Positions 55,853 through 63,541 of a DNA stretch of 64,000 bases are shown in pieces (position 1 is the stretch's first letter; every line of letters begins with the position of its first letter). The position numbers and the translations under genes were made by a program. Source of the stretch: Actinomycetota bacterium. Lineage in GTDB: Bacteria > Actinomycetota > Thermoleophilia > Gaiellales > Gaiellaceae. The stretch lies in NCBI GenBank assembly GCA_003162055.1, contig PMNA01000021.1, forward strand, positions 103,009-167,008. Reading direction: 5' to 3'. The notes under the pieces are model-generated. The model searched no databases and had not been told where the DNA came from. It was given only the letters and a program-made list of their open reading frames with translations.

Positions 55853-57244
55853 CTAGTACCCCAGCTCGATCTGTTTCGGCTGCTCGCCCTCGCCGGCCGG
55901 CGGCGTCGGCCCGCGCTTGACCACGTAGACGACGAGCCAGGCCTCGATCGCGGCGAGCAGCGTGTAGACGAGGATGAAGCCCACCAGCGTGAAAGCGACC
56001 GCCTGAACGCTGACGGAGTGCGAGAAGGCATCCGACGTTTTGAGTAAGCCCTCGACGACCCAGGGCTGGCGCCCCATCTCGCGCAGCAGCCAGCCGAACG
56101 TATTGGCGAGGAAGGGAAGCGCCAGAAGCGGAATCGACCAGCGCAGGAAGCGGCGCGAGCGCTCGAGCTTGCGCCTGCGCGCGAGCCAGAGCCCGAGCAG
56201 CGACCAGCCCGCGAGGAGAAAGCCGATTCCGGTCATCAGGCGGAACGACCAGTAGTTGACGGCCACGATCGGCTCGTAGTTACCGGGGCCGTAGTCCTTG
56301 GCGTACTCGCGCTGCCAGTAGTTGACGCCGTAGATCTTGCTGTACCAGTGCCAGTCGGTGAGGAAGGAGAGCAGGTGCGGGACGGTGACGACGTTCCCGC
56401 TCGCGTTTTGGGACGGTCCGAGCGCGAACAGCGATAGGCTCGCGGGCTTCTCGGTCGTGAAGAGAGCCTCCGCGGCGGCCATCTTCATCGGCTGCTCGCG
56501 CGACACCAGCTGACCCTGGAAATGGCCCCAGGTGACGACCGAGAGCCCGCCGACGAGGAGCACGACGAGAGAGATGCGCGCCGCGTGGCCGAACAGCTCG
56601 ACCTCGTTCTTCTTCAGCAGGTGATAGGCGGAAACGGCCAGCGCGAGCGCCCCGGCCGTGACGATCGCCGCCGAGATGACGTGCGCGAAGGCCTCGAGCA
56701 GGTTCCCCTGCGTCAGGATCGCGCGTAGTGAGGTCATCTCCGCCCGCCCGTTGACTATGCGGTAGCCGACCGGGTGCTGCATCCAGGAGTTGGCGGCCAG
56801 GATGAAATAGGCCGAAAGGATGGAGCCGAGCGCCACGGCCCAGATCGTCGCCAGATGCAGGCGCGGGCTCAGCCGTCCGGCGCCGAAGACCCAGAGCCCG
56901 ATGAAGACCGACTCCAGGAAGAAGGCGACGAGCCCTTCGATCGCCAGCGGTGCGCCGAAGACGTCGCCCACGTAGCGCGAATAGGTGGCCCAGTTCATGC
57001 CGAACTGGAACTCCTGCACGATTCCTGTGACGACGCCGAGGGCGACGTTGATCAGGAGGATCCTGCCGAAGAAGGCCGTCAAGCGCTGGTAGCGCTCCTG
57101 CCCCGTGAGCTGCCAGGCGGTCTGCAGCCCGGCCACGAACAGCCCCATCCCGATCGTGATCGGGACGAAGAGGAAGTGGTAGATGATCGTGATCGCGAAC
57201 TGCCAGCGCGACAGGTCGGCGGTGGTAGCAGCGAGCGCGCTCAA
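55853..57244 (-). CDS. cydA: Cytochrome bd ubiquinol oxidase subunit I (short Q-loop)
   Basis: The quinol-oxidising, haem-bearing subunit that reduces oxygen to water with high affinity. The 463-residue protein has the haem ligand His23 in TIIYHFLFVPITIGMG, GRQPWVV near the C-terminus, and GNVVTVPHLLSFL followed by the short Q-loop form common in Gram-positives (E. coli CydA is about 60 residues longer). The start appears to be TTG at 57244 (MSALAATT), with AGAGG about 14 bases upstream. It opens the cydABDC operon. Confidence 0.95.
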   Translation of the reverse strand: MSALAATTADLSRWQFAITIIYHFLFVPITIGMGLFVAGLQTAWQLTGQERYQRLTAFFGRILLINVALGVVTGIVQEFQFGMNWATYSRYVGDVFGAPLAIEGLVAFFLESVFIGLWVFGAGRLSPRLHLATIWAVALGSILSAYFILAANSWMQHPVGYRIVNGRAEMTSLRAILTQGNLLEAFAHVISAAIVTAGALALAVSAYHLLKKNEVELFGHAARISLVVLLVGGLSVVTWGHFQGQLVSREQPMKMAAAEALFTTEKPASLSLFALGPSQNASGNVVTVPHLLSFLTDWHWYSKIYGVNYWQREYAKDYGPGNYEPIVAVNYWSFRLMTGIGFLLAGWSLLGLWLARRRKLERSRRFLRWSIPLLALPFLANTFGWLLREMGRQPWVVEGLLKTSDAFSHSVSVQAVAFTLVGFILVYTLLAAIEAWLVVYVVKRGPTPPAGEGEQPKQIELGY

Positions 57245-57331
57245 GCGGGGGCATCCTCTCCGTCGCGGCGCATGCCCAGTTCATACCCGCTCGGGAGCGG
57301 GAATTCAAATCGAAGGCGGCGAAGTTGCTAG

Positions 57332-57616
57332 CGCCGGCACAGCGAGCGCCTGTTCGGCTTCGACTACTGCTTCGAGATCTTCACTCCGCGCGAGAAGAGG
57401 CGCCGGGGTTGCTACGTGCTTCCCTTCCTGCTCGGCGATCGCCTCGTTGCCCGCGTCGACCTCAAGGCCGAGCGCTCGAGCGGGCGCCTGCTCCTACTGG
57501 CCACTCAGTTCGAAGACGGTGTCGATCTCGCCGAGGTCGAGCCGGCGCTGGCCGCGGAGCTCGAGACGATAGCCGGTTGGCTCGGGTTGGAGCCGGATAC
57601 GCCGCTAGACGCGTAA
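57332..57616 (+). pseudogene. C-terminal fragment of a YcaQ-like winged-helix glycosylase
   Basis: A frame of 94 codons without a start codon, preceded by an in-frame TAG. It reads SERLFGFDYCFEIFTPREKR, then GCYVLPFLLGDRLVARVDLK and ERSSGRLLLLA, which is the well-conserved C-terminal end of the YcaQ/AlkZ family (HTH_42, interstrand crosslink glycosylases). The first 300 or so residues are missing: the space is taken by the cydA start region. It is thus a deletion remnant. Its 3' end overlaps that of the P-type ATPase gene. Confidence 0.8.
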
Positions 57617-59953
57617 GAGGCGTAGCACGCCGAGCATCCCACCGAGCCCTAGCGCCGCCCCCGTGGCCCAGGCGACGACGGCCTCGCCCGAGGGCGTGGT
57701 CAGCTCGAAGAAATGGCGCAGGAACGGAACAAACAGCGCGAGGATGAAGAACGCTGCCATCAGCGCGCAGAGAGTGCCCACCGCCAATCGCCGCCTCCCG
57801 CGCTCGTCCTCGAGTCGCATCACGACCGTGAGCCCGCAGGCGACGACAATTCCCGTGGCGACCGTGCGCGAGTCGCGCAGGCTCAGGTCGAAGCCGTAGC
57901 GCGCGAGGTAGTAGCCGACGACGATGCCGGTCCCGGTCGTCAGCCCGGCCGGGAGCGCGAAGCGGACGACCGAGCGCAGGAATCCCTCCGGGCGCCAGGG
58001 CCCAGAGCTAGGCGCCAGCGCGAGCACGAAGGCGGGGATGCCGATCGTGACCGAGGAAGCGATCGTGAACTGACGCGGCAGCAGCGGATAGGTGGCCGTC
58101 GGGATCGCAACCGCCAGCGACGCTACCGCGGCGAAGACCGACTTGGTCACGAACAGCCGCGCCACCCGCTGGATGTTGCGCAAGATCTGGCGCCCTTCGC
58201 CGACCATGCGCGGCACGGCCGCGAAGTCGTCGTGCACGAGCACGAGATCGGCGACCGAGCGCGCCATCTGCGCTCCCGACCCCTGGGCGATGGCCAGGCG
58301 CGCTTCCTTGAGCGCGGGCACGTCGTTGACCCCGTCGCCGACCATCGCCACGTAGCGCCCGGCAGCGGCGAAGGCGCCGATCACCGCCCGCTTTCCTTCC
58401 GGCGAGATTCGACCGACAGCGGGCGCCGACAGCACGGCCTCACGCAGCGCCGCCGGGTCGGACGGCAGTGCCTCGCCGTCGAGCGCCGGCGCCGAGCCCG
58501 GAATGCCGGCGTCCTTGGCGATCGCGCCCACCGTCGCCGGCGCGTCGCCCGACAAAACCCGTAGGTCGACGTTCTCGGCAGCGAAGAAGGCGACCGTCTC
58601 GATTGCGTTCGAGCGCAACTGCTCGGAGAGCACGACCAGACCGAGCGCCTGCACATCTTCGGGGAAGGCCGGCTCCGGGCCTCTTTCGGGTAACGGCGAC
58701 TCCGTGCGCCCGAGCGTCAGGACCCGGCGTCCCTCGCTCGCCTCCTCGCGGGCCCGCGCCTCGAGCGCCGGGTCGACGGCGGCGAATCGCTCCGGCGCCC
58801 CCAGCACCAGCCGCTCGTCGCCCAGATCGAGCGCGCTCCAGCGTCGCCTCGAGGAGAACGGCACCTGATCGACGACGGTTCGGCGCTCGACCTGCGCCAG
58901 CTCGGCGGCGGCGATCGCCTTCAGGGTCAGGTTGCGCGAGGGCGCGCTGGCCGCGTAGCCCGCCAGCGCGCGCGCGAGTGACATCTCGTCGGTGCCCGCG
59001 GCGGGCACGAGCTCCACCACCCGCAGCGTCGGCTCGGTCAGCGTGCCGGTCTTGTCGGTGCAGAGGACGTCGACCGAGGCGAGCGACTCGACCGCGTTCA
59101 ACTGCTGGGCGAGCACGCCGCGCTGCGCCATCTTGAAGGCCGAGACCGCAGCAGTGAGGCTGATCAGAAGGATCAACCCCTCGGGAACCAGGTTCACGAT
59201 CCCCGCGGTAAGGGCTTGCACTCGCCCCTCGTTGGTATGGACGCGGAGCAGGACGGAGATCGTGAGCCCGATCGCCAGCGGAGCCGCGAGCGCGACGAGC
59301 CAGAGCAGAAGTCGGTCGTTGGCCCGCTCGAGCGGCGAGCGCGGATGGCGAAAGGCGCGCGCGGTGGCCGCCAACTTAGCCGCGCGGCTGTCCGGTCCGA
59401 CCGCCGTGGCCTCGAACAGCGCGGCGCCTTCGAGCGCGAAAGAGCCCGACCAAACCGGCTCGCCCGGACGCCGGACGGCGGGCTCCGACTCGCCGGTCAG
59501 GTTGGCCTCGTCCAGGGCCAGACCGTCAGCACCGACCAGCGTTCCGTCGGCGACGATCTGATCACCGGCCGCAACGCGCACCAGGTCACCCACCACCACC
59601 CGATCGACGGGGACGCTACGGTCGACGCCGTCTCGTACCACCACCGCCTCGGGCGCGACCAGCGCGGCAAGCCGGTCGAGTGCGCGCTTGGAGCGAATCT
59701 CCTGAAACGACCCGATCGCGATGTTCGCGACCAGGATTCCAATGAACAAAGCGTCCTTCCAGGATCCAAGCACGAGCGTCAGCACGCCGAAGAAAAACAG
59801 GATCGCGTTCGGGATATTGAGGGTGTTGGCCCGGACGATGCTGGCGTACGAGCGGCTCGAGCGTTCGCGCGGGAGCTCGCCGCGCTGCTTGAGTCGGCGC
59901 GCGGCCTCGGCCTCGGTCAGACCGGTGAGTGGGGTTTTGGCGGAGCTGGCGAT
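57605..59953 (-). CDS. Cation-translocating P-type ATPase, CtpE-like
   Basis: A membrane pump of about 780 residues, similar in layout to the mycobacterial calcium pump CtpE. It has the actuator loop LTGESEPAV, the phosphorylation site CTDKTGTLTE, the hinge VGDGVNDVPALK and six C-terminal helices. Conserved N-terminal sequence (GLTEAEAARRLKQRG, then SRSYASIVRANTLNIPNAIL) extends back to about 59920, but between the in-frame TAA just upstream of 59953 and a GTG at 59785 inside helix 1 there is no ATG, GTG or TTG. ATC at 59953 follows AAGGA directly; CTG at 59920 is another option. The true start is unknown. Confidence 0.88.
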   Translation of the reverse strand: MASSAKTPLTGLTEAEAARRLKQRGELPRERSSRSYASIVRANTLNIPNAILFFFGVLTLVLGSWKDALFIGILVANIAIGSFQEIRSKRALDRLAALVAPEAVVVRDGVDRSVPVDRVVVGDLVRVAAGDQIVADGTLVGADGLALDEANLTGESEPAVRRPGEPVWSGSFALEGAALFEATAVGPDSRAAKLAATARAFRHPRSPLERANDRLLLWLVALAAPLAIGLTISVLLRVHTNEGRVQALTAGIVNLVPEGLILLISLTAAVSAFKMAQRGVLAQQLNAVESLASVDVLCTDKTGTLTEPTLRVVELVPAAGTDEMSLARALAGYAASAPSRNLTLKAIAAAELAQVERRTVVDQVPFSSRRRWSALDLGDERLVLGAPERFAAVDPALEARAREEASEGRRVLTLGRTESPLPERGPEPAFPEDVQALGLVVLSEQLRSNAIETVAFFAAENVDLRVLSGDAPATVGAIAKDAGIPGSAPALDGEALPSDPAALREAVLSAPAVGRISPEGKRAVIGAFAAAGRYVAMVGDGVNDVPALKEARLAIAQGSGAQMARSVADLVLVHDDFAAVPRMVGEGRQILRNIQRVARLFVTKSVFAAVASLAVAIPTATYPLLPRQFTIASSVTIGIPAFVLALAPSSGPWRPEGFLRSVVRFALPAGLTTGTGIVVGYYLARYGFDLSLRDSRTVATGIVVACGLTVVMRLEDERGRRRLAVGTLCALMAAFFILALFVPFLRHFFELTTPSGEAVVAWATGAALGLGGMLGVLRLLRV

Positions 59954-59984
59954 TCCTTAACGCTAACGGGCCGGAAGGCAGCGT

Positions 59985-60005
59985 GGGGGAAACCCGGTTT
60001 CCCCC
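59985..60005. repeat. Perfect 9-bp hairpin upstream of the P-type ATPase
   Basis: GGGGGAAAC and GTTTCCCCC flank a three-base CCG loop. It lacks a T-run on either strand, so it may be a palindromic repeat unit or regulatory hairpin rather than a terminator. Confidence 0.5.
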
Positions 60006-60115
60006 GTGAACCCCCTCGTCACTAATGGAGTGCGTCAGTGAGCTGCGCCCGCGCAGGTCGGTCGCGGCGGCCGAAAGGCACTACTAGATGCGAGCGGCTA
60101 TCTTGACCGTGCCGA

Positions 60116-60187
60116 GCCCCCGTAGCTCAGTGGATAGAGCAGTGGTTTCCTAAACCACGTGCGCAGGTCCGATTCCTGCCGGGGGCA
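60116..60187 (+). tRNA. tRNA-Arg (anticodon CCT)
   Basis: The cloverleaf is complete: acceptor GCCCCCG/CGGGGGC, D-arm GCTC-AGTGGATA-GAGC, anticodon arm GTGGT-TTCCTAA-ACCAC with anticodon CCT (reads AGG) and T-arm GCAGG-TCCGATT-CCTGC. The discriminator is A and CCA is not encoded. The T-loop starts TCC instead of TTC. It marks the border to the AT-richer region that follows, as expected for an integration site. Confidence 0.93.
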
Positions 60188-60342
60188 TTACTTGTGAGAC
60201 CGCCCGGGAAGCGGGTTTGCGGAGATTCGGAGCTTCTTCGCAAAGGCTGTCGTAGGCGATCCGTCTACCAACCGTCTACCACGAACGCGGTGAGGCTCGT
60301 CCACTCCTTCCTGAGCGTGCCACTTGTGACCCACGTCCATAG

Positions 60343-60483
60343 CGGGGAAGGGCTGACTTCGATGCTTGTTACTCGCAGCTCGAATTCCACATAGAGAAGC
60401 GTTGTAAGAAATGCGGCGGCAGGATCCCGCACCGAAAGAGGGTGCTATGCGATGCGTGTTTCCTTGATTACCAGCGTGAATAG
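60343..60483 (+). pseudogene. Zinc-ribbon remnant downstream of the tRNA
   Basis: An open stretch without start codon that ends in KRCKKCGGRIPHRKRVLCDA followed by CFLDYQRE and a TAG. The C-x2-C...C-x2-C pattern is a zinc ribbon like those at the ends of HNH or mobile-element proteins. The N-terminal part is absent (in-frame TAG at 60340), so it looks like a broken piece of an integrated element. Confidence 0.4.
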
Positions 60484-60901
60484 GACGTCACCGATTCGAA
60501 TCCGCCTAGTTCCAAACCACTGCTTTATGGGGAAACGCGGACAATCAAAGTTACAGTTACGAACCCGAACATTCCTTCTCGGTACGCCGGGGCGGCGTTG
60601 GCAAAGGAGGAGAAGGTCGCGAAGCGTGAGACCGAGATTCCTTTGCTCGCGCAGGACAGCAAGTATCCGTCCAGGCAAGCTTCGGCCGAAGCATCCTGCA
60701 GTTCGGCGCCGTTCCAGTGCACCGAGAGTGTACCTCGTGAGACAGCTTTCCAACCCTGGGCTAGAGGTGCGAAACCTTGATCAGTACAGGTCTGACGTTG
60801 GATCCATGAAGTGCTGACCTAGTCTCAATAATACCACAACTGCTATGGGCGCGCCTCACTCTTCGGGGATTCTCGAAACGCGGGAAACCTGCTCCCTGGC
60901 G
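60484..60901. other. Sparse region without a convincing gene
   Basis: Several short frames cross this stretch on both strands, but none has a ribosome site, a recognisable domain or the third-position bias of the chromosome. The plus frame that continues from the zinc-ribbon remnant after its TAG remains open to 60780 and could be part of the same decayed gene. Confidence 0.4.
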
Positions 60902-61206
60902 CTAGCACCCGGTGCCTCCCGAGTACCGCGGATGCTCCGTCGGAGACAGCACGTAGGCAGCCGTTCCTTTCGGCAGCTCGCCGACGCCGTTTTGCGCGAC
61001 GCACTCGAGGTTGTTGCCGCCGATGATCGAGCATGCGTAGCCCAGCTTCGCTCCTGTCCGTGGATTGAGCTCCTTGCTGTTTTCCCCGAGCACCCCCTAG
61101 ACTACGAGCATCTCGGCGAGGTTCCCGTCGGTCGGGAGACCATAGCCGGCGCTGAGTTGGCCCTCGGGATGCAGCGTTTTCGGGTCTGAGATGACTCTTA
61201 GTAAGT
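60902..61206 (-). pseudogene. Cys-containing gene remnant interrupted by an amber codon
   Basis: One minus-strand frame reads VISDPKTLHPEGQLSAGYGL, PTDGNLAEMLVV, then a TAG, then GVLGENSKELNPRTGAKLGY through NLECVAQNGVGELPKGTAAY and ends HPRYSGGTGC. The continuity of protein-like sequence across the stop suggests a single gene broken by a point mutation; the second half alone gives a 63-residue frame from GTG at 61093. No family was recognised. Confidence 0.35.
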
Positions 61207-61230
61207 AGAGTGAACGTAACTTCCGAACTC

Positions 61231-61758
61231 ATGACGACCAAGAGAGAGCGACCACCTGAGAACGATCCGATCGCGACCACTAGATCTGTCTATCCGCACC
61301 TCTTGAAGCGCGCATGGGCGGTCGGCTGTGAGGATTCCGCCGAAGACTTGGTACAAGAGACGCTGATCGAGACCTTGCGGCGTTACCCGGACTACCGCGG
61401 TGTGGTAGATCCGGATGCGTATACCTGCACTGTTCTTCTCCGCCTGATCACAAAGGGCAGACTCAGGGCAAAGAGGCGTATCGATCGGGAAATCTCTGCA
61501 GCATCCCTTACCTTGGGCGACGGCTCTGAGCCAGATATCGGAGCTCGACTCAGGGGTACGGAACTCTTAGCGCAACTCCCTATACGTCAGCGTGTTTGCG
61601 TTTACTTGAGCGTCGTCTGCGAGCTTTCAGACCGAGAGGCGGCGAAAATGCTCGGGTGCCGCCCATCGACCGTGAGAAGCAACGTCACGAGAGGTCTCGC
61701 CCGAATGAAGCGAAACTCTGCGTCCTTACCGACGGACGAATGGAGGCAGCATGCCTGA
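61231..61758 (+). CDS. ECF-like RNA polymerase sigma factor
   Basis: A 175-residue sigma-70 family protein. Region 2 is seen as CEDSAEDLVQETLIETLRRY followed by DPDAYTCTVLLRLITK, and region 4 as LPIRQRVCVYLSVVCELSDR, then EAAKMLGCRPSTVRSNVTRGL. It resembles SigE/SigM-type sigma factors of actinobacteria. The start is uncertain: ATG at 61231 has TAACTT eight bases upstream, and GTG at 61210 is in frame. Its stop overlaps the start of a membrane-anchored protein, as for sigma/anti-sigma pairs. Base composition is lower in GC than in the main chromosome. Confidence 0.85.
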   Translation: MTTKRERPPENDPIATTRSVYPHLLKRAWAVGCEDSAEDLVQETLIETLRRYPDYRGVVDPDAYTCTVLLRLITKGRLRAKRRIDREISAASLTLGDGSEPDIGARLRGTELLAQLPIRQRVCVYLSVVCELSDREAAKMLGCRPSTVRSNVTRGLARMKRNSASLPTDEWRQHA

Positions 61759-62548
61759 CGACAAACTCTCATATGAACAAGCTACCGAGCTGCACGCTCG
61801 TGTCTCAAGTGAAGCCGCGGCGCTCAACCGCCGCGCGCGCCGACACCGTATCGTCGCCACTGTGGTCATCCTCACAGCCGGGTTAGCGAGCTTCTCGGCC
61901 TATCTGGGGATCTCTTCGAACGGCTCTCGAGATCCCAACGGCGCCAATCAACATCCCGGGTTCTACGGAGTAATCCGTCCTAATGTCTCCGATAGCGCCA
62001 ACGAGAATCGCGCCAACGGAATATCTCGTGGACCGTGGAAACCTCAAATAACGGCTTTCGGCGATAGCAGCGCGAAAGCCATTTCTCTCGCCGAAGCTAA
62101 GGCCCAAGCGGCATTTCCGGTGCTCGTTCCGAATGCTGATGCGGTGTCGTCAACTGTTCCAGACCTAACTACAGGCGCACCCGCCTCCGAACCGGCCACC
62201 GATAATGGCACTCCACCTGACAATTCAGCGAGGGTCGTTTGGCTCGACCATCATGGGCCGCTAGATGTGGTCGCGATCGAGTACAACCACCTCGAGATCA
62301 GAGAAGAGCAGATGAGACCAAACTACGATGGTCCGAAGAGCTACCGCGACTTGGTTGATCAAAAGGCTGATCCCAATGCGTACGTTGGAACCGTTCAGGG
62401 TTCGGCTGCCTACATCGTTCCCCCGAACAACGATCAAGGGACGGCGCATCCCGGAGGCGTTACATTTATGAGCGGTAACGTGCAGATCAGAGTAGAAGGC
62501 TACTACCCAGCCGAAGATCTGATTTCGATCGCGAAGTCCCTCGGCTAG
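61751..62548 (+). CDS. Membrane-anchored protein coupled to the sigma factor
   Basis: A 265-residue protein with a short cytoplasmic N-terminus (about 33 residues), one membrane helix (about 34-53) and a large extracytoplasmic part. The gene overlaps the sigma gene by eight bases and is therefore co-translated; position and topology suggest an anti-sigma factor or a sensor, though no known anti-sigma motif was recognised. The outer domain (FPVLVPNADAVSSTVPDLTT, then VGTVQGSAAYIVPPNNDQGT) is shared, with identical DNA blocks, by the inverted gene at 62814-63497. Confidence 0.75.
   Translation: MPDDKLSYEQATELHARVSSEAAALNRRARRHRIVATVVILTAGLASFSAYLGISSNGSRDPNGANQHPGFYGVIRPNVSDSANENRANGISRGPWKPQITAFGDSSAKAISLAEAKAQAAFPVLVPNADAVSSTVPDLTTGAPASEPATDNGTPPDNSARVVWLDHHGPLDVVAIEYNHLEIREEQMRPNYDGPKSYRDLVDQKADPNAYVGTVQGSAAYIVPPNNDQGTAHPGGVTFMSGNVQIRVEGYYPAEDLISIAKSLG
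62096..62459 (+). repeat. Plus-strand arm of a mosaic inverted duplication
   Basis: Three blocks are identical, base for base, to the reverse complement of the neighbouring paralogue: 62096-62251 (156 bases, matching 63129-63284), 62273-62314 (42 bases) and 62321-62459 (139 bases). Short divergent segments separate the blocks, and the flanks diverge strongly. Confidence 0.9.
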
Positions 62549-62713
62549 GACAGATGTCCAGTCGCTCGTAATGTGTGGAGAGCGTAAAATCAGCGAATCG
62601 CGATAAGACAAGGCGATGATCTGAGCCAGAATACGAATCGCTTCTACTTGTCTATCACTCGGACTTCTCTTTCGCGAAGATCGACGGTGATGAACGGAGG
62701 CTACCGAAAAGGA

Positions 62714-62783
62714 GGGTCTGGACTTTAGCGTGGATGGCGGACTCTGCTGAACGCGCGTCGGCCGCGACCTAAAGTCCAGACCC
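62714..62783. repeat. 15-bp perfect inverted repeat between convergent paralogues
   Basis: GGGTCTGGACTTTAG (62714-62728) and CTAAAGTCCAGACCC (62769-62783) pair perfectly and extend to AGG/CCT past one mismatch, with a 40-base GC-rich loop. It may be a bidirectional terminator of the two convergent genes or a small palindromic insertion. Confidence 0.7.
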
Positions 62784-62813
62784 CCCTGTAATTGTTTATC
62801 TCCCCACCTACTC

Positions 62814-63497
62814 CTAGGTAAGGGAGTTAGCGATCGCGATTAATCGCCTGACCGGATAGTAGCCTTCAACTCTGATCTGCACGTTACCCTTCATGAACAC
62901 AGCGCCTCCGGGATGCGCCGTCCCTTGATCGTTGTTCGGGGGAACGATGTAGGCAGCCGAACCCTGAACGGTTCCAACGTACGCATTGGGATCAGCCTTT
63001 TGATCAACCAAGTCGCGGTAGCTCTTCGGACCATCGTAGTTCAGCTCCATCTGCTCTTCTCTGATCTCGAGGTGGTTGTACTCGATCGCTACCATATCTC
63101 GCGTTGCACCATTTGCGAATGTACCGATATGGTCGAGCCAAACGACCCTCGCTGAATTGTCAGGTGGAGTGCCATTATCGGTGGCCGGTTCGGAGGCGGG
63201 TGCGCCTGTAGTTAGGTCTGGAACAGTTGACGACACCGCATCAGCATTCGGAACGAGCACCGGAAATGCCGCTTGGGCCTTAGCGATCGGAAGAGAGACC
63301 GCTTCCGCGGTGCTATCGCCGAGAGCCGCTACTCGGGGCTTCCACGGTCCACGGTCTTGACCGAACTCGGATCTCATGCCGGAGTTGACGTCGTTGTGAC
63401 TAATTACGGACCTGATCCCCCAGGCGCCACTTGAGCAGGCGATGAACAAGACAACGGCATAGGCAAGTACCTTGGTGGTATTTGGGGTACGTTTCAT
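62814..63497 (-). CDS. Exported paralogue of the sigma-linked membrane protein
   Basis: A 227-residue protein with an N-terminal membrane or signal segment (about residues 9-27; LFIACSSG is a possible lipobox). Its outer domain is almost identical to that of the protein at 61751-62548 from FPVLVPNADAV to the C-terminus, but the N-terminal part is unrelated and the sigma-side cytoplasmic tail is missing. GGAG lies six bases before the ATG at 63497. Function unknown; an accessory or decoy copy of the outer domain is one possibility. Confidence 0.75.
   Translation of the reverse strand: MKRTPNTTKVLAYAVVLFIACSSGAWGIRSVISHNDVNSGMRSEFGQDRGPWKPRVAALGDSTAEAVSLPIAKAQAAFPVLVPNADAVSSTVPDLTTGAPASEPATDNGTPPDNSARVVWLDHIGTFANGATRDMVAIEYNHLEIREEQMELNYDGPKSYRDLVDQKADPNAYVGTVQGSAAYIVPPNNDQGTAHPGGAVFMKGNVQIRVEGYYPVRRLIAIANSLT
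63129..63284 (-). repeat. Minus-strand arm (largest block) of the inverted duplication
   Basis: This 156-base block is identical to 62096-62251 in reverse complement, including all synonymous positions. Confidence 0.9.
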
Positions 63498-63541
63498 TGA
63501 TACTCCGCTTTCGTTAGTTACTATTCAGTTTACGGTCCGCA

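Noticed and set aside
60514-60524. AAACCACTGCT as an inverted partial copy of the tRNA-Arg (attachment site remnant)
   Set aside because: Only 11 bases match, in inverted orientation and from the anticodon arm, not the 3' end normally duplicated by integrases; chance is likely.
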